64,000 nt of DNA, taken from positions 311,132 to 375,131 of the forward strand of contig NZ_LMOU01000002.1 in NCBI RefSeq assembly GCF_001423615.1, given 5' to 3'. The first letter of the stretch is position 1; every line of letters starts with the position of its first letter. The DNA comes from Microbacterium sp. Leaf159 (GTDB lineage: Bacteria > Actinomycetota > Actinomycetes > Actinomycetales > Microbacteriaceae). Position numbers and translations under genes: made by a program. Positions 9,311 through 18,673 of this stretch are shown piece by piece. The notes beneath the pieces were generated by a model. That model searched no databases and was not told the DNA's origin. It saw only the letters and a program-made list of their open reading frames with translations.

Positions 9311-10786
9311 TTATTCGTTGATGCCGAGCGTGGCGGCCGTCGCCGCGATGGACTTCGCTGCCAGCGCCGCGTCCGTGTTCAGCTTCTCACCGAACGTCGG
9401 GATGAGTTCGCGCAGCTCGGACTCCCAGCCGGGATACTCGGCGGGGAAGCACTTCTTGAGCAGATCGAGCATGATCGGCACGGCGGTGGATGCACCAGGA
9501 GAAGCGCCGAGCAGACCCGCGATCGAGCCGTCACCCGCCGCGACGACCTCGGTGCCGAACTGCAGGATGCCGCCCTTCTTGGCGTCCTTCTTCATCACCT
9601 GTGCGCGCTGACCGGCGTCGATCAGTGTCCAGTCCTCGTCCTTGGCCGTGGGCATGAACGTGCGGAGGCTGTCGACCTTCTTGGCGTGATTCTTCATCAG
9701 CTCGCCTACGAGGTAGGTGATCAGGTCGGGATTCGCGAACGCGACCCGCAGCATCGGCCACAGGTTGTGCGTGCGCACCTGCGACACGATGTCGAGCATC
9801 GAGCCGTTCTTGAGGAACTTGGGGCTGAACGTGGCGAAGGGGCCGAACATCAGCGAGGCCTCGCCGCCGACGACGCGCGTGTCGAGGTGCGGCACCGACA
9901 TGGGAGGAGCACCCACGGACGCCTGCGAGTAGACCTTGGCCTGGTGCTGGGCGACGATCTTCGGGTTGGAGGTCTTCAGGAACTGACCACCGATCGGGAA
10001 GACTCCGTAGCCCTTGATCTCGGGGATGCCCGAGCGCTGCAGCAGCTTGAGGGCCCAGCCGCCGGCGCCGACGAACACGAAGCGGGCCTTGACCTGGTTC
10101 GGCGTGCGCCCGATCGTCGTGCGGTAGTTGACGAGCCAGGTGCCGTCCTTCTGCTTCTTCAGGCTCTTGACCTCGTGGTTGGTGCGCAGCGTCACGCCCG
10201 ACTCGGTGAGGTGGTCGAAGAGCTGATGCGTCAGCGCACCGAAGTCGACATCGGTACCGGCCGGCACGCGCGTCGCGGCGAACGGCTCGCCCTTGCGGCG
10301 CTGCTGCATGAGGAGCGGGGCCCACTTGTTGATGACGCGCGAGTCCTCGCTGTACTCGATGCCGTCGAACAGCGGCTGCTGCTTGAGCACCTCGTAGCGG
10401 TCCTTGAGGTACTTGACGTCCTTCTCCCCGCGCACGAACGTCATGTGCGGCGTCGCGTTGATGAAGGTCGAGGGAGCGTCGAGCACTCCCCTATCGACCA
10501 GCGACGACCAGAACTGACGGCTCTGCTGGAACTGCTCGTTGATCGAGACGGCCTTGGCCGGGTCGAGAGGCGCGCCCTTCTGCTGCGGCATGTAGTTCAG
10601 CTCGCAGAGCGCCGCGTGGCCCGTGCCCGCGTTGTTCCAGGGGTTCGACGACTCCTGAGCCACATCGGAGAGTCGCTCGAACGCGACGATCTTCCAATCC
10701 GGCTGCAGCTCGTGCAGAAGGGTACCCAGGGTGGCGCTCATGATGCCACCACCGATCAAGACGACATCGACGGTTTCGGTCACCAC
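9311..10786 (-). CDS. mqo: Malate:quinone oxidoreductase
   Basis: A 491-residue FAD-dependent peripheral membrane enzyme that oxidises malate to oxaloacetate with electrons to quinone. The N-terminal Rossmann motif is VVLIGGGIMSATLGTLL. Other family segments are SSNPWNNAGTGHAALCELNY, FVFVGAGGWALKLLQRSGIPE, GEASLMFGPFATFSPKFL and the C-terminal GLLGASPGASTAVPIMLDLL. It is the TCA-cycle counterpart of LldD, both feeding the menaquinone pool. Length is typical and the start ATG encodes VTETVDVVLIGGG with V read as Met. Confidence 0.96.
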   Translation of the reverse strand: MVTETVDVVLIGGGIMSATLGTLLHELQPDWKIVAFERLSDVAQESSNPWNNAGTGHAALCELNYMPQQKGAPLDPAKAVSINEQFQQSRQFWSSLVDRGVLDAPSTFINATPHMTFVRGEKDVKYLKDRYEVLKQQPLFDGIEYSEDSRVINKWAPLLMQQRRKGEPFAATRVPAGTDVDFGALTHQLFDHLTESGVTLRTNHEVKSLKKQKDGTWLVNYRTTIGRTPNQVKARFVFVGAGGWALKLLQRSGIPEIKGYGVFPIGGQFLKTSNPKIVAQHQAKVYSQASVGAPPMSVPHLDTRVVGGEASLMFGPFATFSPKFLKNGSMLDIVSQVRTHNLWPMLRVAFANPDLITYLVGELMKNHAKKVDSLRTFMPTAKDEDWTLIDAGQRAQVMKKDAKKGGILQFGTEVVAAGDGSIAGLLGASPGASTAVPIMLDLLKKCFPAEYPGWESELRELIPTFGEKLNTDAALAAKSIAATAATLGINE

Positions 10787-10828
10787 GACAGTCTAGTTCG
10801 CGGCCACGTCATGACTGACCACGCGGCC

Positions 10829-10847
10829 CGGTCCCGCGAGACCGGAT
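10829..10847 (-). terminator. Weak hairpin downstream of asd/upstream of mqo
   Basis: In the 80-nt gap between the mqo start and the asd stop there is a short inverted repeat (GGTC-CCGCGA-GACC with flanking C/G pairs). It lacks a T-run. It is not a strong terminator and may not be functional. Confidence 0.3.
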
Positions 10848-10866
10848 CCGCATGGCGGCGATGCGA

Positions 10867-12036
<1,170 letters not shown>

Positions 12037-12081
12037 CTACCGTGCCGCCCGGTGATCGAGCGCCGTCGGGTGGGGGCCTGG

Positions 12082-12594
12082 TCAGCGGCCGGTGCCGGCG
12101 TGGACCGTGGCCTCGGCGTCTCCGTCGAGACCATAGGCGGTGTGCACGGTGCGGGCGGCCTCGGCGAGGTCGGTGTCGCGGAGCACCACCGAGATGCGGA
12201 TCTCGGACGTCGAGATCATCTCGATGTTGATGCCGCCGGCGGACAGCGCCTCGAACAGCACCGCCGAGACTCCGGAGTGCGTGCGCATTCCGGCACCCAC
12301 CACGGAGAGCTTGCCGATCTGGTCGTCGTGCACGAGGTTCTGGAAGCCGACCTCGGTCTGCTCCCCCGCAAGCGCCTTGAGCGCTGCCGCCGAATCGGCC
12401 TTGGGAACCGTGAACGAGATGTCGGTGCGTCCTGTGGCCGACACGTTCTGCACGATCATGTCGACGTTCGCGCCCGACTTGGCGACGATCTTGAAGATCT
12501 CCGCTGCCTTGCCCGGCACGTCGGGCACGCCTGCGACGGTGATCTTGGCCTGGCCGAAATCGGTGGCGACACCGGCGACGATCGGTTCTTCCAT
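12082..12594 (-). CDS. Putative internal in-frame start: aspartokinase beta subunit
   Basis: The codon ATG at 12594, followed by [16 protein letters not shown], lines up with the start of the separately translated beta (regulatory ACT) subunit of corynebacterial LysC, which begins MEEAVLTGVATD. GAGGGAG lies 9 nt upstream as a plausible ribosome site. The product would be 170 residues carrying only the ACT domains. This overlaps the full lysC frame rather than being a separate gene. Confidence 0.6.
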   Translation of the reverse strand: MEEPIVAGVATDFGQAKITVAGVPDVPGKAAEIFKIVAKSGANVDMIVQNVSATGRTDISFTVPKADSAAALKALAGEQTEVGFQNLVHDDQIGKLSVVGAGMRTHSGVSAVLFEALSAGGINIEMISTSEIRISVVLRDTDLAEAARTVHTAYGLDGDAEATVHAGTGR

Positions 12595-13365
12595 GGCTGC
12601 TGCTCCCTCGGCTTCGCGAGGGTTCTTCATGCCCTCGCCCAGAACGTATGTGCCCTCGGACGACGAGAACGTCGACCGGGCGTGGATCAGGACGCCGTGA
12701 CGGCGTGCGTACTCGACGGCACGGATGTAGAGCACCTTGGCGCCGTTCGCCGCGAGCTCGAGCATCTCTTCGCTGCCGATGTGGTCGAGCTTCTGCGCCT
12801 TCGGGATGACGCGGGGGTCTGCCGTGAAGATGCCGTCGACGTCGCTGTAGATCTCGCAGACGTCGGCGTCGAGCGCCGCGGCGAGAGCGACGGCCGTCGT
12901 GTCGGAGCCGCCGCGCCCGAGCGTCGTGATGTCGCGGGTGTCGCGGTTGAAGCCCTGGAAGCCGGCGACGATGACGATCGCGCCCTCGTCGAGCGCTTCG
13001 CGCAGACGGATCGGCGTGACGTCGACGATGCGGGCGGCGCCGTGCTGGGAGTCGGTGATCATGCCGGCCTGGCTGCCGGTGAACGATCGGGCCTCGAAGC
13101 CCATCGAGTGGATCGCCATGGCCAGGAGCGCCATCGAGATGCGCTCGCCGCTCGAGAGCAGCATGTCGAGCTCGCGCGGCGCGGGGATCGGTGCGACCTC
13201 GTTGGCGAGGTCGAGCAGTTCGTCGGTCGTGTCGCCCATCGCACTCACGGCGACGACGACGTCGTGCCCTGCGCGACGCGTGTCGACGATGCGCTTGGCG
13301 ACGCGCTTGATGCTCTCTGCGTCGGCGACTGAGGAGCCGCCGTACTTCTGCACGATGAGGGCCAC
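12082..13365 (-). CDS. lysC: Aspartate kinase (alpha/beta type)
   Basis: A 427-residue aspartokinase, the first step of the aspartate amino-acid family and usually feedback-inhibited by lysine plus threonine. It opens [14 protein letters not shown] and has [33 protein letters not shown] and [13 protein letters not shown] of the kinase domain, then two C-terminal ACT domains. The GTG before ALIVQK is chosen because AGGGAG lies 6 nt upstream; a longer start adds 14 unrelated residues. An internal ATG at 12594 marks a likely beta-subunit start (separate entry). The two-subunit alpha2beta2 form is established for C. glutamicum and inferred here. Confidence 0.95.
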   Translation of the reverse strand: MALIVQKYGGSSVADAESIKRVAKRIVDTRRAGHDVVVAVSAMGDTTDELLDLANEVAPIPAPRELDMLLSSGERISMALLAMAIHSMGFEARSFTGSQAGMITDSQHGAARIVDVTPIRLREALDEGAIVIVAGFQGFNRDTRDITTLGRGGSDTTAVALAAALDADVCEIYSDVDGIFTADPRVIPKAQKLDHIGSEEMLELAANGAKVLYIRAVEYARRHGVLIHARSTFSSSEGTYVLGEGMKNPREAEGAAAMEEPIVAGVATDFGQAKITVAGVPDVPGKAAEIFKIVAKSGANVDMIVQNVSATGRTDISFTVPKADSAAALKALAGEQTEVGFQNLVHDDQIGKLSVVGAGMRTHSGVSAVLFEALSAGGINIEMISTSEIRISVVLRDTDLAEAARTVHTAYGLDGDAEATVHAGTGR

Positions 13366-13459
13366 GTTCACTCCCTGGGATGTCGGGCGGATCCGCCCAC
13401 CGCTCATTCTACGATCGGCGCATATGCCCTGCTTCGCATGTGACGGGATCGGTGGCCTG

Positions 13460-14398
13460 TCAGGGCGCGGGCGGCAGTGGAGCGGGCGAGAGATCGGGAG
13501 CGACGGATGCGGGTGGGCGCAATCGCCCTCCGGTGGCGGCGAACCAGCATCCGACGATGATCAGCGGGAATCCGATGAGCAGACCGGGAGTCAGCGGCTC
13601 GGCGAGCACTATCGCTCCGAGGATGATCGCGACCACCGGGTTGACGTAGGTGAACAGCGGCGCCCGCACGGGACCGACCTCGCGGATGAGCGCGAAGAAG
13701 GCGAGGAATGCGATGGCCGTGCAGATGACGGCGAGAGCGAGCAGCGCGCCGATCGAGGGCAGCGTCGGCATCTGATGCTGGGTCAGGAGACCGATCGGAA
13801 GGTAGATGATCCCGATCATCAGCAGCGACAGGGTGATCGTGCCGAGCGAGGGTACGTCGTTCAGCTTGCGGGCGACGATGAACGGTGCGATCGCGTAGAG
13901 GATGGCGACCAGCAGTACCTCACCGGCGGCGAGCAGACTGATCTCGCCACCGAAGAGCCCTGGACCGGCCACGACGATCGCGACGCCGACGAAACCCACC
14001 AGGAGTCCGATGCCCCGCGCGGGGCGAAGGACGCCACGGTCTCCCCCGCCCAGGGCGATGAGCGCGGCGAACAGCGGCACGGTGGCGACGAGCAGACCCG
14101 TCATGCCCGAGGGCAGCGTCATCTCGGCATGGCCGAGCAGCACGAAGGGTCCGGCCATCTCGACGAGTCCGAACGCCAGGACCCAGGGCCAGTGCTTGAG
14201 CGCCGCACGCAGCGCACCCCCGCGGAGCGCGAACGGCAGGAGAAGCAGCGCGGCGATGAGGGTGCGACCCGCGACGATGGCGGGCGGCGAGAGCGACTCG
14301 ACCGCGATGCTGATGAACAGATAGGGAACGCCCCACAGCAGGGCCATCGCTCCGAAGAGCAGCCATCCGCGGCGGGAGAACCCTCCCTGGGCGTTCAC
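13460..14398 (-). CDS. EamA/DMT-family transporter
   Basis: A 312-residue drug/metabolite transporter with ten hydrophobic segments as two EamA repeats. The first opens [23 protein letters not shown] and the second includes [18 protein letters not shown] and [31 protein letters not shown], the common EamA closing motif. The substrate cannot be told; the family exports amino acids, nucleosides and metabolites. It uses a GTG start 16 nt downstream of recR and is read in the same direction as dnaX-recR and lysC. An amino-acid exporter would fit that setting, but this is inference. Confidence 0.88.
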   Translation of the reverse strand: MNAQGGFSRRGWLLFGAMALLWGVPYLFISIAVESLSPPAIVAGRTLIAALLLLPFALRGGALRAALKHWPWVLAFGLVEMAGPFVLLGHAEMTLPSGMTGLLVATVPLFAALIALGGGDRGVLRPARGIGLLVGFVGVAIVVAGPGLFGGEISLLAAGEVLLVAILYAIAPFIVARKLNDVPSLGTITLSLLMIGIIYLPIGLLTQHQMPTLPSIGALLALAVICTAIAFLAFFALIREVGPVRAPLFTYVNPVVAIILGAIVLAEPLTPGLLIGFPLIIVGCWFAATGGRLRPPASVAPDLSPAPLPPAP

Positions 14399-14414
14399 CG
14401 CACGCGCCGGGCGA

Positions 14415-15008
14415 TCACAGCACGCGCCGACCCTCGAATGCGCGACCGAGGGTGACCTCGTCGGCGTACTCGAGGTCGCCGCCGACCGGGAGCCCTGAGG
14501 CGAGACGCGACACGGTGATCTGCATGGTCGTGAGCAGGCGGCTGAGGTAGCTCGCCGTGGCCTCGCCCTCGAGGTTCGGGTTCGTCGCGAGGATGACCTC
14601 CTGCACCGTCCCGTCGGCGAGGCGCGTCATGAGCTGGGCGATGCGCAGATCGTCGGGCCCGATGCCGGCGATGGGGCTGATCGCCCCGCCGAGCACGTGG
14701 TACAACCCACGGAACTCGCGGGTGCGCTCGATGGCGGCCACGTCTTTGGCGTCCTCGACGACGCAGATCAGTTCGGGATTGCGACGCGGGTCGCGGCAGA
14801 TCGTGCAGCGCTCCTGCTCTGCCACGTTGCCGCAGACCTCGCAGAAGCGCACGCGGACGCGGATCTCGACGAGCAGCTCCGACAGACGCGCGACGTCGAA
14901 CGTCGGGGTCTGCAGGATGTGGAACGCGATGCGCTGCGCGGACTTGGGGCCGATTCCGGGAAGCCGGCCGAACTCGTCGATCAGCTCCTGGACGATTCCG
15001 TCATACAT
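14415..15008 (-). CDS. recR: Recombination mediator RecR
   Basis: A 197-residue protein of normal RecR length. An N-terminal helix-hairpin-helix ([20 protein letters not shown]) precedes the four-Cys zinc finger (CEVCGN...CTICRD). The Toprim domain reads [28 protein letters not shown], with a C-terminal [19 protein letters not shown]. RecR works with RecO to load RecA at gaps. Its start overlaps the dnaX stop by one base (TGATG), the conserved dnaX-recR arrangement. Confidence 0.97.
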   Translation of the reverse strand: MYDGIVQELIDEFGRLPGIGPKSAQRIAFHILQTPTFDVARLSELLVEIRVRVRFCEVCGNVAEQERCTICRDPRRNPELICVVEDAKDVAAIERTREFRGLYHVLGGAISPIAGIGPDDLRIAQLMTRLADGTVQEVILATNPNLEGEATASYLSRLLTTMQITVSRLASGLPVGGDLEYADEVTLGRAFEGRRVL

Positions 15009-17491
15009 CAGGAGAACCTCGTCGGGGGCTCGTAGGGCTCTTCGCGCACGAATGTCGCGCCGAGCACCTGGCGGATCACGGCCTCGCCGTAGCGCTGGAC
15101 TCCCCCGGCAGGGGTGCGCTCGGTGATCACCGGGGCTGCGGCGGCGGATGCCACCTTGCGCACCGGCGCAGCAGGCTGCACGGGCGCGGACTGCGCGGGG
15201 GTCGATGACGACGGATGCGCCTGTGCGCGGCCGGCGGATGCCGCGGTCTGGGGTGTCGGCACCGGCTCGTATGCGGGGTCGTACGGCGGCTCGTCATCGA
15301 AGTACGGCGGCTCGTCATCGAGCGGAGGCGGCGGCTCGTCGCCTCCGACAGGCCGATCGACATCGGGCGCGGTCGGCGCTGCCGGAGCAGTCGGGGCTGC
15401 CGTGACCGGAGCGGCGGACGTCGCGGTGGGCGCCGCCTGAGCAGCGGCCGGTGCGGCGATCGGAGGGGTTGCAGGGTCGGCGGATGCCGGGATGGCGGCC
15501 ACCGCCCACTCGGTCACCGGCCCCGCAGAAGCATCACGTGTCTGAGAGCGCGGTGAGCCCGCTGACGCAGGCTCCGATGCGGCGGCGTCGCCTGTCGGCG
15601 CACCGGAAGCGGATGTCGCCTGCTGACGAGGCGCCCCGCCCGCGGGCATCGGTGCGGGCCGATACTTCACCTTGACGCCGACTTCGTGCTCGATCGCCAT
15701 GCGAAGGTGATCCGACGGGCCTGCGCCCGGGATCGTGCCCTTGAACTTCGCGACGTCGTGCTGGCTCGTGAAACCGAGGGTGAGCACCTCGGAATCGGTG
15801 TCGAAGGCGAGCGGCTGAACCGCGGTCGCGAGCAGCCAGGAGGTACGGCTGAGCCCTTCGAGACGCTTGAGCACCCCGGGCCAGGCGGCGGTGATTCTGT
15901 CGAACGTGACAGGACCGGCCGGCGCTGCGGGCGCCGCCTCGGTCTCGGATGCAGCCGCTTCGGATGCAGCCGCTTCGGATGCAGCGGCGTCGGAAGCGGC
16001 GGCTGCTTCGGACACCACGGCTCCTGGTGCATCGGATGCGGGCGCTGCAGCCGCGGGCGCCTCGTCCTGAGGTGTCGCGGCTGCCCCGGCAGCAGGGGCC
16101 GGCGCAGCGGAAGCAGCAGAGGCAGGCGCAGCGGAAGCAGCAGAGGCAGGCGCAGCGGAAGCAGCAGGGGCCGGCGCAGCGGAAGCAGCAGGGGCCGGCG
16201 CAGCGGAAGCAGCAGGGGCCGGCGCAGCGGTCGGCACAGCAGCAGGGGCCGCTGTCGAGCCAGCGGCGTGGGCGCGTGGCTCGGACTGCGCGGGAGCAGA
16301 CGGCGTCTGCACTCGCGCGGGCGCAGCGGCAGACACGGAAGCGGCCGTCGTGGCGGCAGCCCCGACATCTGCTCCAGCGGCCAGAACACGGGCGACCATC
16401 AGTTCGAGGTGCAGTCGGGGCGATGTCGCGCCGGACATGTCGTCGAGGGCAGCGCTGACGACGTCGGCCGTACGCGACAGGCGCGCGGAACCGAAGGAGT
16501 CGGCCTGTGTGCGCATGCGGGCGAGCTCGTCTTCGGCGACCCCGCGCAGCACCGATGCCGCACCGGCACCGACGGCCGCGATCACGATGAGGTCTCGCAG
16601 ACGCTCGAGCAGATCGTCGACGAAGCGGCGGGGGTCCTGCCCGGTCTGCACGACGCGATCGATCGCGGGGAACGCCGCAGCGGCATCGGCGACGGCCAGC
16701 GCATCGACGATCTCGTCGAGCAGGGTGGCGTGCGTGTAGCCGAGCAGTGCCACTGCCCGCTCGTACGCCACCGTCACGGTCTCAGAACCGGCAGGGGAAT
16801 CGGAGCCGGCGATCAGCTGGTCGAGCAGCGAGAGGGTGTCTCGGGGCGAGCCGCCTCCGGCGCGGACCACGAGGGGCAGCACACCGCGCTCGGCGACCAC
16901 GCCCTCTTCGGTGCAGAGCTTCTCGACGTACTCGAGCATCGCGGCCGGCGGCACCAACCGGAACGGATAGTGGTGCGTTCGCGAGCGGATCGTGCCGAGC
17001 ACCTTCTCGGGCTCGGTGGTCGCGAAGATGAACTTGACGTGCTCAGGCGGCTCTTCGACGAGCTTGAGCAGCGCGTTGAACCCCTGCGGCGTCACCATGT
17101 GCGCCTCGTCGAGGATGAAGATCTTGTAGCGGTCGCGGCTGGGGGCGAACGTCGCCCGCTCACGCAGGTCGCGGGCGTCGTCGACGCCGTTGTGGCTGGC
17201 GGCGTCGATCTCGACCACGTCGAGCGATCCGCCACCCGCGCGCGACAGCTCGACGCAACTCGGGCACGTGCCGCAGGGGACGTCGGTGGGCCCCTCGGCG
17301 CAGTTCAGGCACCGGGCCAGGATGCGGGCAGACGTGGTCTTGCCGCACCCACGGGGTCCGGAGAAGAGGTAGGCGTGGCCGACGCGGTCACCGCGCAACG
17401 CGGTCATCAGCGGTTCGGTCACCTGGGACTGCCCGATCATCTCGCCGAACGACTCGGGGCGGTAGCGGCGGTAGAGGGCTGTGGTCACCAC
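15008..17491 (-). CDS. dnaX: DNA polymerase III subunit tau
   Basis: An 827-residue clamp-loader subunit. The AAA+ domain has Walker [15 protein letters not shown], a four-Cys zinc module (CLNC...CGTCPSC), Walker B FILDEAHM and sensor 1 [11 protein letters not shown] in the first 180 residues. The collar domain follows, then a very long Ala/Pro/Ser-rich linker (about residues 375-540 and again 630-760) around a small folded C-terminal segment beginning [20 protein letters not shown] that should bind the polymerase. The linker DNA contains 15-bp and 24-bp tandem repeats. I see no A-rich frameshift site, so a truncated gamma form is not obvious. Confidence 0.95.
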   Translation of the reverse strand: MVTTALYRRYRPESFGEMIGQSQVTEPLMTALRGDRVGHAYLFSGPRGCGKTTSARILARCLNCAEGPTDVPCGTCPSCVELSRAGGGSLDVVEIDAASHNGVDDARDLRERATFAPSRDRYKIFILDEAHMVTPQGFNALLKLVEEPPEHVKFIFATTEPEKVLGTIRSRTHHYPFRLVPPAAMLEYVEKLCTEEGVVAERGVLPLVVRAGGGSPRDTLSLLDQLIAGSDSPAGSETVTVAYERAVALLGYTHATLLDEIVDALAVADAAAAFPAIDRVVQTGQDPRRFVDDLLERLRDLIVIAAVGAGAASVLRGVAEDELARMRTQADSFGSARLSRTADVVSAALDDMSGATSPRLHLELMVARVLAAGADVGAAATTAASVSAAAPARVQTPSAPAQSEPRAHAAGSTAAPAAVPTAAPAPAASAAPAPAASAAPAPAASAAPASAASAAPASAASAAPAPAAGAAATPQDEAPAAAAPASDAPGAVVSEAAAASDAAASEAAASEAAASETEAAPAAPAGPVTFDRITAAWPGVLKRLEGLSRTSWLLATAVQPLAFDTDSEVLTLGFTSQHDVAKFKGTIPGAGPSDHLRMAIEHEVGVKVKYRPAPMPAGGAPRQQATSASGAPTGDAAASEPASAGSPRSQTRDASAGPVTEWAVAAIPASADPATPPIAAPAAAQAAPTATSAAPVTAAPTAPAAPTAPDVDRPVGGDEPPPPLDDEPPYFDDEPPYDPAYEPVPTPQTAASAGRAQAHPSSSTPAQSAPVQPAAPVRKVASAAAAPVITERTPAGGVQRYGEAVIRQVLGATFVREEPYEPPTRFS
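15945..16004. repeat. 15-bp tandem repeat inside dnaX linker
   Basis: Four adjoining 15-bp units begin TCGGATGCAGCCGCT; the first two are identical and the last two diverge. Read on the minus strand they give alternating Ala/Ser/Glu (AASEA). The in-frame unit length lets copy number vary without breaking the gene. Confidence 0.9.
16088..16230. repeat. 24-bp tandem repeat inside dnaX linker
   Basis: Five full 24-bp units (16104-16223) with partial copies on both sides. The first two units and the last three form two sub-types. On the minus strand each encodes eight residues of the Ala/Ser/Pro type (SAAPAPAA register). This is an in-frame minisatellite in the tau linker. Confidence 0.93.
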
Positions 17492-17591
17492 AACAGCCTA
17501 CGGCGTGCCACGGACGTTCAGGCAGGCGCGTCCCGTCGATCACCCTGCGACACGCGCCGCGCCGCCGAGATATCGGGGCCGACGCCGTGAA

Positions 17592-18671
17592 TCACGACGA
17601 GACGGCCTCGAACACGCCGCCGACCACCTCGACGACCCCGCCGGTCGCGTCGACCAGGTCTCCGACAGCACCGACGAGATGGACGACTCCACCGACGATC
17701 TCGATCACGTCGAAGACGGCTCCGGCGACCTCGATCGCACTGTCCAGGCTCTCCCCCGCCCGCAGCACCTGCGACTCGGTGCGCAGTGCCGTCGTCCACG
17801 AGCGCTCGAGTCCGAACAGCACCGCGTAGGGCAGGAGACGCTCGTTCAGGAGGAAGCGCCGCAGCCGCGCGGACTCGGCCTCGGCGGAGACGTCTGACCG
17901 CAGATCCGCGCCGTCGGTCGACTGGAGGAACCGCAGCGGCTCGGCCTCGGCGAGGGCGATGTACTCGCGGATGCCGGCGAGGTGCGCGCGCAGCGGCTGC
18001 GCGGACGGAAGGAACCGTCGCCACGGCCGCGGGGCGACCACGATCACCGCGACGGCGACCACGACACCCGCGATCGGCACGGCGTACACGCCGGCACCCG
18101 GTTCGCGCACCACGAGCGCTGCGAAGAGCAGCAGCAGGCACACGCCGATCACGAGGCAGGCAGCCACTCGCAGCAGGAAGGTCGCCCAGCCGCGGCGGCC
18201 ACGGGCGATCAGCCCTGCGGACGTGAGCCGTGTCTCGGTCTCGTCGAGCACGCCGCGCACTCGACGGTGCAGCGCCCGAGCATCCGAGCTGAACCGTCGC
18301 ACCCGACCAGAGGTGTGGTCCGGACCGAACAGCGCCTCGAGGACGCTCAGCTCCTCCGGCGTGAATGTCGCTCCGTCGACGACCTCGATGCCGATCGGCG
18401 CGCGCGTGCGTGCGCCCCGGGACGGCACGTCCTCGGCATCCACCAGCAACCGCACCTTGCGGCGCACCGCCAGGTCGATCAGTGCTGCGGCGATCGCTCT
18501 GCGGTCGGCGTTCAGCAGCAGCGCGTCATACAGCACCGTCGCACCTGGCGACGGTGCGAACCGCGGTCCGGGCGACGCCACGCGCTGCGCCGATCGCACC
18601 CGCTCGATGACGGCGAATGCGAGCAGCAGCAGGGCGGGCGCGAGCCCGAACAGCGATGCGGTGATCAGCAC
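17592..18671 (-). CDS. DUF2207-like membrane protein, lacking the usual N-terminal domain
   Basis: A 359-residue protein with an N-terminal membrane segment (FGLAPALLLLAFAVIERV) and two more (FLLRVAACLVIGVCLLLLFAALVV; VYAVPIAGVVVAVAVIVVA). The region between resembles the cytoplasmic part of DUF2207 (ATVLYDALLLNADRRAIAAALIDLAVRRKVRLLV), and the C-terminal LLPYAVLFGLERSWTTAL matches the LPYAxAFGxExxW ending of that family. The long extracytoplasmic N-terminal domain of DUF2207 is absent. The GTG start lies 2 nt after the GH65 stop, suggesting translational coupling, yet no known function links the two. Function unknown. Confidence 0.75.
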   Translation of the reverse strand: MLITASLFGLAPALLLLAFAVIERVRSAQRVASPGPRFAPSPGATVLYDALLLNADRRAIAAALIDLAVRRKVRLLVDAEDVPSRGARTRAPIGIEVVDGATFTPEELSVLEALFGPDHTSGRVRRFSSDARALHRRVRGVLDETETRLTSAGLIARGRRGWATFLLRVAACLVIGVCLLLLFAALVVREPGAGVYAVPIAGVVVAVAVIVVAPRPWRRFLPSAQPLRAHLAGIREYIALAEAEPLRFLQSTDGADLRSDVSAEAESARLRRFLLNERLLPYAVLFGLERSWTTALRTESQVLRAGESLDSAIEVAGAVFDVIEIVGGVVHLVGAVGDLVDATGGVVEVVGGVFEAVSS

Positions 18672-18673
18672 CG

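Noticed and set aside
15008..17491. Programmed frameshift giving a gamma form of DnaX
   Set aside because: No A-rich slippery heptamer or stem-loop was seen near the end of the AAA+ domain.
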